Made by a program: the position numbers and the translations under genes. From Collinsella aerofaciens (lineage in GTDB: Bacteria > Actinomycetota > Coriobacteriia > Coriobacteriales > Coriobacteriaceae): a DNA stretch of 17,571 bases. The stretch is from positions 1-17,571 of the forward strand of contig RQCP01000066.1 of assembly GCA_008668235.1 (NCBI GenBank), written 5' to 3'. This document shows positions 7,098-13,933 of this stretch, one piece after another. Within the stretch, counting starts at the first letter, position 1; each line of letters opens with the position of its first letter. Below the pieces are notes generated by a model, which made no database searches, had not been told where the DNA came from, and saw nothing but the letters and a program-made list of their open reading frames with translations.

Positions 7098-7134
7098 AAA
7101 AAAGCCCCGCCGGGCCTTGGGAGCGCGACGGGGC
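7098..7134 (-). terminator. Terminator of fhs
   Basis: Read on the minus strand, GCCCCG (7134-7129) pairs with CGGGGC (7109-7104), enclosing a 19-nt loop, and is followed by a run of six T (7103-7098). It begins 25 bases after the fhs stop codon. Confidence 0.75.
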
Positions 7135-7159
7135 GGGCAAGCAGCTATGGGCAACAGGC

Positions 7160-8827
7160 TTAGAACAGGCCGGTGATGTTGCCGTCGTTGTCGACGTCGA
7201 TGTTCTCGGCCGCGGGAACCTTGGGCAGGCCCGGCATGGTCAGAACACTGCCAGTCAGTGCGACCACAAAGTGGGCACCGGCGGAAACCTTGAGCTCGCG
7301 CACCGTGATGCGGAAGTTCTCGGGAGCGCCCAGGGCCTTGGCGTTGTCGCTAAAGCTGTACTGCGTCTTGGCCACGCACACCGGCAGGTTGCCAAAGCCG
7401 TTCTCGCGCAGCTCGGCGAGCTGGCGCTTGGCGGCCGGCGTAAAGTCAACGCCGTCGGCGCGGTAGACCTTGGTGGCAACGGCCTCGAGGGCGTCAGCGA
7501 CATCGGCGCCGTCCTCATAGGCAAACTTGAGCTCGCTCGGCTGCTCAATCAGACGCATGACCTCATCGGCCAGCTCGAGCGCGCCCTCGCCGCCCTTGGC
7601 CCAGACCTCGGAAAGCTTAACGTTGACGCCGAGCTTCTGGCACTCGGACTCAATGAGCGCAAGCTCAGCCTCGGTGTCCGTCGGGAAGCGGTTGATGGCG
7701 ACCACGCAGGGCAGACCATAAACGTTCTGGATGTTGTCGACGTGACGCAGCAGGTTGGGCATGCCGGCCTTGAGCGCCTCGAGGTTCTCCTCGTTGAGGT
7801 CGGCCTTGGCGACGCCACCGTTGTACTTCAGCGCACGAGCGGTCGCGACGACCACGACGGCGCTGGGGCGAACGCCCGTCATGCGGCACTTGATGTCGAG
7901 GAACTTCTCGGCACCCAGATCGGCACCGAAGCCGGCCTCGGTAATGGCGACATCGCCAAAGCGCATGGCCATGCGGGTGGCCATGATGGAGTTGCAGCCG
8001 TGGGCGATGTTGGCGAAGGGACCGCCGTGGACAAACGCGGGCGTGCCCTCGAGCGTTTGCACCAGGTTGGGCTTGAGCGCGTCCTTAAGCAACGCGGCCA
8101 TGGCACCCTGGGCCTTAAGGTCGCGGGCACGGACGGGCTCGCCGGCAAAGCTGTAGCCGACGACGATCTCGCCCAGGCGCTCCTTGAGATCGTTAATGCT
8201 CGTAGACAGGCACAGGATTGCCATGACCTCGGAGGCGACAGTGATATCGAAGCCGTCCTCGCGCGGCACGCCCTGGGCCTTACCGCCAATGCCGTCGATG
8301 ACGTGGCGCAGCTGACGGTCGTTCATATCGACGACGCGCTTCCAAGTGATGCGCTTAACGTCAATACCGAGCTGGTTGCCCTGTTGAATGTGGTTGTCGA
8401 GCATGGCGGCCAGCAGGTTGTTGGCAGCACCGATGGCATGGAAGTCACCGGTAAAGTGCAGGTTGATATCCTCCATGGGGATGACCTGAGCCCAGCCGCC
8501 GCCGGCAGCACCGCCCTTAACGCCAAAGACGGGGCCGAGCGAAGGCTCGCGCAGGGCCACGGCACTCTTGACGCCGCGACGACGCAGGCCATCGGCCAGA
8601 CCGATGGTCGTGGTGGTCTTGCCCTCGCCCGCAGGCGTTGGGTTGATAGCGGTCACGAGGACGAGCTTGGCCTGGTGATCGGTCGGCTCGTTGAGCAGTG
8701 AATAGTCAACCTTAGCCTTGTCGAAGCCGTACGGAATCAGGTGCTTAACGTCGACGCCGGCGTTCTTGGCCACCTCGGTAATAGGCAGTGGCGTGACAGA
8801 ACGTGCGATTTCGATGTCAGTAGGCAT
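7160..8827 (-). CDS. fhs: Formate-tetrahydrofolate ligase
   Basis: 555 residues, the usual length for the monofunctional enzyme. It joins formate to tetrahydrofolate with ATP, giving 10-formyl-THF for purine synthesis, formyl-Met-tRNA and, in acetogens, the methyl branch of the Wood-Ljungdahl pathway. The cytosolic P-loop enzyme is recognisable by TAINPTPAGEGKTTTTIG (P-loop about residues 63-72), REPSLGPVFGVKGGAAGGG, LHFTGDFHAI, FVHGGPFANIAHGCNS, and the C-terminal PGLPKVPAAENIDVD. The start at 8827 follows GAAAGGA 6 nt upstream; the frame is open further upstream but without a site. It is a single-gene unit: its own promoter lies upstream at about 8870 and its own terminator at 7098-7134. 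Catalytic P-loop and formate-site segments look intact. Confidence 0.98.
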   Translation of the reverse strand: MPTDIEIARSVTPLPITEVAKNAGVDVKHLIPYGFDKAKVDYSLLNEPTDHQAKLVLVTAINPTPAGEGKTTTTIGLADGLRRRGVKSAVALREPSLGPVFGVKGGAAGGGWAQVIPMEDINLHFTGDFHAIGAANNLLAAMLDNHIQQGNQLGIDVKRITWKRVVDMNDRQLRHVIDGIGGKAQGVPREDGFDITVASEVMAILCLSTSINDLKERLGEIVVGYSFAGEPVRARDLKAQGAMAALLKDALKPNLVQTLEGTPAFVHGGPFANIAHGCNSIMATRMAMRFGDVAITEAGFGADLGAEKFLDIKCRMTGVRPSAVVVVATARALKYNGGVAKADLNEENLEALKAGMPNLLRHVDNIQNVYGLPCVVAINRFPTDTEAELALIESECQKLGVNVKLSEVWAKGGEGALELADEVMRLIEQPSELKFAYEDGADVADALEAVATKVYRADGVDFTPAAKRQLAELRENGFGNLPVCVAKTQYSFSDNAKALGAPENFRITVRELKVSAGAHFVVALTGSVLTMPGLPKVPAAENIDVDNDGNITGLF

Positions 8828-8867
8828 GGGCGGTCCTTTCGTTACCGAATGAGAAAAAGACCAATTC

Positions 8868-8895
8868 AGCATAGCACGGGCGCGCAATAGTAAAA
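8868..8895 (-). promoter_or_regulatory. Candidate promoter of fhs
   Basis: On the minus strand an extended -10, TGcTATGCT (-10 hexamer at 8873-8868), is preceded at 16-bp spacing by a weak -35 (TTTTAC, 8895-8890). Transcription would start about 35 nt before the fhs ATG, leaving no room for a THF riboswitch. Confidence 0.45.
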
Positions 8896-8971
8896 CACCC
8901 GTAACCGATGAACGGCGATATGTTTACCCGATGCCCGGCGATAGCCCAACAGCCCGCCAAAACAAAGCGCC

Positions 8972-10039
8972 CTAAACGGTAGGTTCAATCCCCAGGTGCT
9001 CAAAGGTGCGAAGGGTTGCCTGACGGCCCTGCGGCGTACGAATCATCAACCCGCACTGCAGCAAATAGGGCTCATAGACGTCCTCGAGCGTGCCCGGGTC
9101 CTCGCCCACCGCGCTGGCAAGGGTCGTAAGTCCCACGGCACGACCGGAGAACGTCTTAGCGAGCGTCTCCAAAATGCGAATATCCATCCAGTCCAGACCG
9201 AGCTCATCGATCTCGAAGAACTCGAGCGCCTGGCGACAGATATCGAGCTCGATGGGACCGTTGCCGCGCACCTGTGCGTAATCGCGCACGCGCTTGAGCA
9301 GGCGGTTGGCAAGACGTGGCGTGCCGCGCGAACGCGAGCCGATCTCGAGTGCACTGGGATGGTCGATCGTCACGCCCAGGATAGTCGCCGAGCGCGTCAC
9401 AATCTGCGCGAGCTCCTCGACCGTGTAGTAATCCAGGCGATATGAAATGCCAAAGCGGTCGCGCAACGGGCCGGTCAACATGCCTGAGCGGGTCGTTGCC
9501 GCTACCAGCGTAAACTTGGGAATATCCAGGCGAATCGAGCGCGCCGCCGGACCCTTGCCAATCACGATATCGAGGGCAAAGTCCTCCATCGCGGGGTACA
9601 GGACCTCCTCGACCGAACGGTTGAGGCGGTGAATCTCGTCGATAAACAGCACATCACCCGGCTGCAAGTTAGTAAGGATGGCTGCCAGGTCGCCGGTGCG
9701 CGCAATAGCGGGGCCGCTCGTCGTCTTGATCTGAGCGCCCAGCTCGTTAGCGATAACCGTAGCCAGCGTGGTCTTGCCCAGACCCGGAGGGCCCGAGAAG
9801 ATCACGTGGTCGAGCGTCTCGCCACGGCTCTGCGCCGCTTCGATCAACACGCGCAGGCTCTGCTTGATATGCTCCTGGCCGCAGTAATCGTCCAGGCGCT
9901 GGGGGCGCAAAGTGCGATCGACATCGAGGTCCTCGGCCGTCAGCTCCGAGCCCACCATGCGCTCGCCGTGCGCCATGGATGCCGCCGGCGAGTTGCCGGG
10001 CGTCGCCCACAGGTCCTGAGAGTCATCGGCTTCCCACAT
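8972..10039 (-). CDS. ruvB: RuvB, Holliday junction branch-migration ATPase
   Basis: 355 residues. RuvB forms the hexameric AAA+ motor that, with RuvA, drives branch migration of Holliday junctions. Visible: Walker A GPPGLGKTT (83-91), Walker B LFIDEIHRLN, sensor region VAATTRSG, the arginine-finger segment GMLTGPLRDRFG, and the C-terminal winged-helix segment GRAVGLTTLASAVGED. The ATG at 10039 overlaps the ruvA stop by one base (TGATG), so translation is probably coupled; a GTG one codon earlier is also possible. The N-terminus has about 25 extra residues before the core compared with E. coli RuvB. Last gene of ruvC-ruvA-ruvB. Confidence 0.98.
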   Translation of the reverse strand: MWEADDSQDLWATPGNSPAASMAHGERMVGSELTAEDLDVDRTLRPQRLDDYCGQEHIKQSLRVLIEAAQSRGETLDHVIFSGPPGLGKTTLATVIANELGAQIKTTSGPAIARTGDLAAILTNLQPGDVLFIDEIHRLNRSVEEVLYPAMEDFALDIVIGKGPAARSIRLDIPKFTLVAATTRSGMLTGPLRDRFGISYRLDYYTVEELAQIVTRSATILGVTIDHPSALEIGSRSRGTPRLANRLLKRVRDYAQVRGNGPIELDICRQALEFFEIDELGLDWMDIRILETLAKTFSGRAVGLTTLASAVGEDPGTLEDVYEPYLLQCGLMIRTPQGRQATLRTFEHLGIEPTV

Positions 10040-10659
10040 CACGCATCCATTCCGAGTCGCTTAAGCGCCGCGCCGAGCAGATCCTCGACACGCATATCCT
10101 GCCCATCATACCCGCTCAGAGCGACATCGGTCTCCTGCGGGCTAAAGCTCATGGAAAGGAGTGCCGCACGGGCATCATCAATGGCCGAGGGAGCGGCGGC
10201 GGGGACCGGCATCGCAACCTGCCCCGGGATCACGTCGACCGGCACAAAGCCCTTATCCTTGGCAAAGGTGCTCTTGAGCTCCAAGATGAGGCGCTGGGCG
10301 GTCTTTTTACCCACACCGGGTACCTTGGCCATGCCCTTGTCGTCCTCGGCCATCACCAGCGAATACAGCTGCCCCACGGTATAGGTGGAAAGCACGGCGA
10401 GCGCCAAGCGCGGGCCAACGCCCGAGACGGACACAAGCCGGTCGAACATCGTGCGCTCATCCTTAGAGGAAAAACCGAAAAGTGTCATAGCGTCCTCGCG
10501 CACCTGCATACGGGTATAGAGGCGCACCTCACCGCCGGGCGTCGGCAACGAGGCCGCAGTGCTGCCCGAGATGCCGAGTTCAAAGCCAACGCCCGACACA
10601 TCGACGACAGCAGAGCTCATCGTGGCCTCGACAAGCGTTCCGTGGAGCTGGGAAATCAT
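10039..10659 (-). CDS. ruvA: RuvA, Holliday junction binding subunit
   Basis: 206 residues, normal for RuvA. The tetramer binds and flattens the four-way junction and loads RuvB. Domain I is the OB fold starting MISQLHGTLVE; domain II carries two helix-hairpin-helix motifs (SVSGVGPRLA at 77-86 and KVPGVGKKTA at 112-121); domain III, the RuvB-binding helices, is at the C-terminus (DDARAALLSMSFSPQETDVA to LGAALKRLGMDA), after a Pro/Ala-rich hinge. The start at 10659 overlaps the ruvC stop by one base (TGATG). The open frame extends far upstream to 11139, but this extension overlaps ruvC in another frame and is a shadow. Confidence 0.98.
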   Translation of the reverse strand: MISQLHGTLVEATMSSAVVDVSGVGFELGISGSTAASLPTPGGEVRLYTRMQVREDAMTLFGFSSKDERTMFDRLVSVSGVGPRLALAVLSTYTVGQLYSLVMAEDDKGMAKVPGVGKKTAQRLILELKSTFAKDKGFVPVDVIPGQVAMPVPAAAPSAIDDARAALLSMSFSPQETDVALSGYDGQDMRVEDLLGAALKRLGMDA

Positions 10660-11180
10660 CAGTATCCGGTTCCTCTCTGTTGATAGAACTCGCCACCGGT
10701 AAGGGCGCGGGTGCGGCTGAGGTTTACGTGGCAGATGGCGCAGGCCAGGGCATCGGCGGCATGGTCGGGATGCGGGTCGTGGTCGAGCTGCGTGAGCGTG
10801 CGTACCATGTAGGCGACCTGCCGCTTGTCCGCGGCGCCGGTACCCACCACAGCCTGCTTGATCTGCATAGGCGTGTACTCGCCGATCTCGAGCGCGCACT
10901 CCGAAAGCGCCACGAGTGCGGCACCGCGGGCATGCGCCGTAGGGATGGCCGAGCGAACGTTGGCGCCAAAGTAAATGCTCTCGATGGCAGCGGTATCGGG
11001 TCGATAACGCTCCACGACGCCCTTGAGGTCGCGGGCGATATGCGACAGGCGCACCGCGAGCGGACTTCCGGCACTGGTCTCGATGCAGCCATAGGCACGG
11101 CAGCGAACCTCGCCACGCCGCTCCTCGATAATCCCCCAACCCGTATGAGCCAAACCGGGGTCAATGCCCAAGATAACCAA
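10659..11180 (-). CDS. ruvC: RuvC, Holliday junction resolvase
   Basis: 173 residues. This dimeric endonuclease of the RNase-H fold cuts Holliday junctions symmetrically. Metal-binding residues appear intact: D7 in GIDPG, E67 in AAIESIYFG, and H140/D143 in PDHAADALA. His in place of Asp at the third position also occurs in Thermus RuvC. The start is a TTG at 11180 with GGGGAGG 5 nt upstream, an unusual start but the only one placed correctly before VILGIDPG. First gene of ruvCAB. A near-consensus SOS box lies 56 bp upstream, so DNA-damage induction is likely. Confidence 0.97.
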   Translation of the reverse strand: MVILGIDPGLAHTGWGIIEERRGEVRCRAYGCIETSAGSPLAVRLSHIARDLKGVVERYRPDTAAIESIYFGANVRSAIPTAHARGAALVALSECALEIGEYTPMQIKQAVVGTGAADKRQVAYMVRTLTQLDHDPHPDHAADALACAICHVNLSRTRALTGGEFYQQRGTGY

Positions 11181-11235
11181 GCCGACCTCCCCTCGTCACC
11201 AGCACAGCACAAGGCAAAGCCCCGCGCATCATTCA

Positions 11236-11249
11236 CGAACGTCTGTTCT
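11236..11249. promoter_or_regulatory. LexA (SOS) box before ruvCAB
   Basis: CGAACGTCTGTTCT matches the Gram-positive/actinobacterial LexA consensus CGAAC-N4-GTTCG in all specified positions but the last. On the minus strand it lies directly downstream of a possible -10 (TATTCT, 11255-11250). It also covers the -10 region expected for a TTGACG -35 at 11270-11265, so bound LexA would block transcription of ruvC-ruvA-ruvB. Confidence 0.75.
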
Positions 11250-11289
11250 AGAATAACACAACGGCGTCAAGATGCTTAGTTGAAGTATC

Positions 11290-11314
11290 GGGGTTGGAAG
11301 CGAATCCCATCCCC
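11290..11314 (-). terminator. Weak terminator-like hairpin after the NAD synthetase-like gene
   Basis: Three bases after the stop at 11318, the minus strand can form a 10-bp stem with one mismatch and one G-U pair (11314-11305 with 11299-11290), around the loop TTCGC. No U-run follows, so termination would be partial or Rho-assisted. It could let some transcription through to ruvC. Confidence 0.35.
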
Positions 11315-11317
11315 AGT

Positions 11318-13303
11318 TTAGTTCTGCGAGAAGAATGGGAACTGTCGGGGATCAACCGGCGGATGCGGCATCGGGCCACCCTGGGGACTACCTTGCGGTC
11401 CGCCCTGACCGCCCATCATCTTATCGATGGCGTCCTGAACCTCGCCCTCGAACTTTTTCATTCCCTCGTGCAAACGACGTTGACCGTCCTCAGAGCGCAG
11501 TTCCTCCATCTGCTCGGGCGAAATACCCAGCAGCTCGCCCAAAATGCCCATCATCTCACCACGCATACGGTCACTCGTATCCTCGTCAGCAAAACGGCGC
11601 ACCTCGGCGCGAGCCAGCGAATCGACCGTCATACGCTCCTTGCCGTTAAGCCCCAGGTCGGACCACGCGAGCATGTACGGCCAGGCACGCTCGGCAAACG
11701 AACGAGCCGAGACGATCGGCACCGTCGGCAGCTGGCGGCGAGCCGCCTCTCCCTGGCGCACAAGCATCAGCAGCAGCGAGCAGGCCTCAGGCTTGCCGGT
11801 GGCCATCGGGATGTCGTCGAAAGATCGATTGCGGTCCACGTGTGCCTCGAGCGCGCCATCGACCTCACCCGGCTCAAGCCCGCCGAGCAGCTGTGCCGCG
11901 CGGTCGAGCATATCGACCGGACCGTCGAGCGTCGAGAGCGCCTGCGCCAGCACGCGCTCCACACAATCTTCCACCGCGTTGAGCGTCACGAGCTCTTGGG
12001 GCACCACGGCAGACGTGCGGTTGCGCGCACGCGCCACAAACTCAAGCGTCGACAGGTACACATCGCCAAAGGGCGCAAAGTCGCCCTGGTAGCCGCCGCA
12101 AAGCGCCGGCGCCGCCAGCGCGTACTCGGTTTTGGACAGCGGGCTCAGCGCCATCGCACCCAGCTCGAGCGCCGTATCCTCCAGCATCAGGCCCAGCGTG
12201 CGCGAGCGCAGGCGCTCGGCATCGCCCGCCGACACGTCGCGATCGAGCACGCGCGCCGCATCCGGTGCATCGCGCTCGACGGTGCGAATGTGCAGACGCT
12301 CGGCGATGGCGCGGACGGCGGCACAGCGGGCAGCCTCGGCTTCTTCCTGCGCCGGCGTAAAGATACGGTTGCGCCCCAGCACCAGGCCAAGCACATTACG
12401 CGGGCCCAGAGCGTCGACGGCCAGCGCCGCCAGCAGGGACGCCGGCAAGTCGCCCTCGAGCGCCACCACAGCACGCGACGCACCGTGGGCTCGGGCGTTG
12501 TCGCGCACGGCGAGCACCAGCGCCTGCCACAGCCACTCCTCGGAACGGAACTCGGGCAGTTCGTGATCTTCCAGGGCATCGAGCATCACGCCGCGCTGAA
12601 TCTCCTGAACCAGCAGGCTCTCCTCAAAACACGGCGCCTGGGCCACCACGCGACCACAGTCGTCGAGCACAAACGAACCGCCGGTATACACCGACTCGTC
12701 ATAGGCACCGACCGGCGCCATGCAGGCAAACCACACGCTGCGCTTGGATGCGATCTTGCGGTAGGCGCCGCTGCGTACGGCGGCAATGGCAGCAGTCTCG
12801 CGGTCGGTCATGTCAAACGCGTTGAATTGGAAATACGCAATGAGGTCAACACCGGTCGGCAACATCTCGAGTTCGCGGTCCAAGTCAAAAATCACGGCAA
12901 TGCGCACGCCGTCCACGTCGAACACCGGCGGCGCCCAACGCGTGTCGTTGTTCTCACCACGCTGCAGGGCAATGCTCGAACGCGCCGGCACCACATGACC
13001 GTCCTTGAGCATCATGTAGTCGAGCAGCGGCTGGCCCTCAAACGAAACCGCCGCGGGCACGATGCAGATCATGTCAAGCTCCTGGATACGCTCGGCGACA
13101 CCAGTCAAGCCGGCAAGCATGTCGTGCTCAAAGTCGGCAGTGCCCACCAGGCCCCCGGGCATGGCGCCCATAAAGAGCGGAGCCGGAACGCACAGCACGC
13201 GCGCCCCGCGCTCGTGGGCCAGACGAGCCTGGTCCTCGATGCGGCCGCAAATGCCCTCAATATCACCCAGGCGCAAATCGATCTGTGCAAGCGCGAGCTT
13301 CAT
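11318..13303 (-). CDS. Glutamine-dependent NAD synthetase-like protein, catalytic motifs lost
   Basis: 661 residues from the ATG at 13303 (AAAGGG 7 nt upstream). The layout is that of two-domain NadE: a nitrilase-type glutaminase domain (about 1-240; MKLALAQIDLRLGDIEG, then YTGGSFVLDDCGRVVAQAP) and an NAD synthase domain (from about 255; LLAALAVDALGPRNVLGLV, later QGDFAPFGDVYLSTLEFVAR). Both active sites look dead. The glutaminase Glu of the PELA motif is Ala41, the nucleophile Cys of ICEDLW aligns with Phe139, and the pyrophosphatase loop SGGIDS reads EGDLPA (283-288). The TGNKSE segment has become SPLSKTE. The C-terminus adds helices and a Gly/Pro/Gln-rich tail (about 630-661). Reading frame and codon use are intact, so it is a maintained protein rather than debris. 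Probably a non-enzymatic or repurposed NadE paralogue; what it binds is unknown. Confidence 0.85.
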   Translation of the reverse strand: MKLALAQIDLRLGDIEGICGRIEDQARLAHERGARVLCVPAPLFMGAMPGGLVGTADFEHDMLAGLTGVAERIQELDMICIVPAAVSFEGQPLLDYMMLKDGHVVPARSSIALQRGENNDTRWAPPVFDVDGVRIAVIFDLDRELEMLPTGVDLIAYFQFNAFDMTDRETAAIAAVRSGAYRKIASKRSVWFACMAPVGAYDESVYTGGSFVLDDCGRVVAQAPCFEESLLVQEIQRGVMLDALEDHELPEFRSEEWLWQALVLAVRDNARAHGASRAVVALEGDLPASLLAALAVDALGPRNVLGLVLGRNRIFTPAQEEAEAARCAAVRAIAERLHIRTVERDAPDAARVLDRDVSAGDAERLRSRTLGLMLEDTALELGAMALSPLSKTEYALAAPALCGGYQGDFAPFGDVYLSTLEFVARARNRTSAVVPQELVTLNAVEDCVERVLAQALSTLDGPVDMLDRAAQLLGGLEPGEVDGALEAHVDRNRSFDDIPMATGKPEACSLLLMLVRQGEAARRQLPTVPIVSARSFAERAWPYMLAWSDLGLNGKERMTVDSLARAEVRRFADEDTSDRMRGEMMGILGELLGISPEQMEELRSEDGQRRLHEGMKKFEGEVQDAIDKMMGGQGGPQGSPQGGPMPHPPVDPRQFPFFSQN

Positions 13304-13340
13304 GGCTCAGCCCTTTCCGTCGTAAACCATCGAAATCGTA

Positions 13341-13375
13341 GTAAAAGCGCCGGCCGCATAATGCAGTCGGCGCTT
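13341..13375 (-). terminator. Terminator of the superoxide reductase gene
   Basis: On the minus strand AAGCGCCG (13375-13368) pairs with CGGCGCTT (13352-13345), with an inner GCAT/ATGC pair, and the stem runs into TTTTACTA. It lies 46 bases after the superoxide reductase stop and before the NAD synthetase-like start, so these two genes are probably not one transcript. Confidence 0.8.
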
Positions 13376-13420
13376 GCATGTGCATATGCTAGCTATGATA
13401 CCCCGAGCGGGGGCGCGCTC

Positions 13421-13783
13421 CTAGAATGTCGCGGACCACAGCCCGTGCAGGTTGCAGTAGGCATAGACGGTACCGGTCTTGGAACCGCCGGCAAAAAACG
13501 TCGCGGGCTTCATGCCGGGCTCAAGGTAATGGACCTCTAAGCGGCCCTCGGCCTCAAGGGCGATCCACTCAATATAGTGCTCGGGCAGGCTGGGGTGCTC
13601 GACCGAGCCAACGCGTGCGCGAATCACGTGACCGTCGCGCTCGGTCTCGACAACAGGCACGTGCTTCTCGTGCGCCGCGTCCTCAGTGTTTGCGGTCAGT
13701 TCCGTGCAACCGGCAGGGGTTGCAACGTCGTTGCCAAGGGCGGCAATGAGCTTACCGTCGGGGTCCTTAAAGAATTTCGCCAT
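13421..13783 (-). CDS. Superoxide reductase (desulfoferrodoxin/neelaredoxin family)
   Basis: 120 residues from the ATG at 13783 (AAAGGAG 6 nt upstream). Superoxide reductases reduce superoxide to peroxide without making oxygen, protecting anaerobes. The iron site is complete: His41 (EKHVP), His63 and His69 (VEHPSLPEHYIEW), Cys110 and His113 (YCNLHGLW), with the usual Glu39-Lys40 pair. The N-terminal 35 residues keep the length and the ending (LTANTEDAAHEKH) of class I desulfoferrodoxin. However, they have lost the four-Cys rubredoxin-like iron centre: only Cys26 remains. It is therefore functionally a one-iron enzyme, derived from the two-iron type. It has its own terminator; it follows the SNF2 gene by 150 bp with no clear promoter seen. 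Confidence 0.93.
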   Translation of the reverse strand: MAKFFKDPDGKLIAALGNDVATPAGCTELTANTEDAAHEKHVPVVETERDGHVIRARVGSVEHPSLPEHYIEWIALEAEGRLEVHYLEPGMKPATFFAGGSKTGTVYAYCNLHGLWSATF

Positions 13784-13933
13784 GATGTTCTCCTTTGCTG
13801 ACGTGCCAATGTTCTTGATGGTTCTTATGCCCAAAGGCAGACAAACCATCCACGGCATTGCAAATGAACACATAACGGGCGGGGACGATGGGGCAGCGTG
13901 TGCCATCCGCCCTGGCGGCCCCACCCGAGCGGG

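Noticed and set aside
7271..8701. A 476-codon open frame opposite fhs
   Set aside because: Antisense shadow of a strongly conserved enzyme gene; no family resemblance of its own.
8828..8971. A THF riboswitch before fhs
   Set aside because: The predicted leader is only about 35-40 nt, and no riboswitch-like stems are visible.
10660..11139. A long N-terminal extension of RuvA in the same frame
   Set aside because: It overlaps ruvC completely in another frame, and RuvA starts normally at MISQLHG with a TGATG coupling to ruvC.
11294..13540. A 748-codon open frame on the + strand opposite the NAD synthetase-like and superoxide reductase genes
   Set aside because: It is rich in His, Arg and Gln as expected from the antisense of GC-rich codons, has no ribosome site or domain, and runs through two well-supported minus-strand genes.
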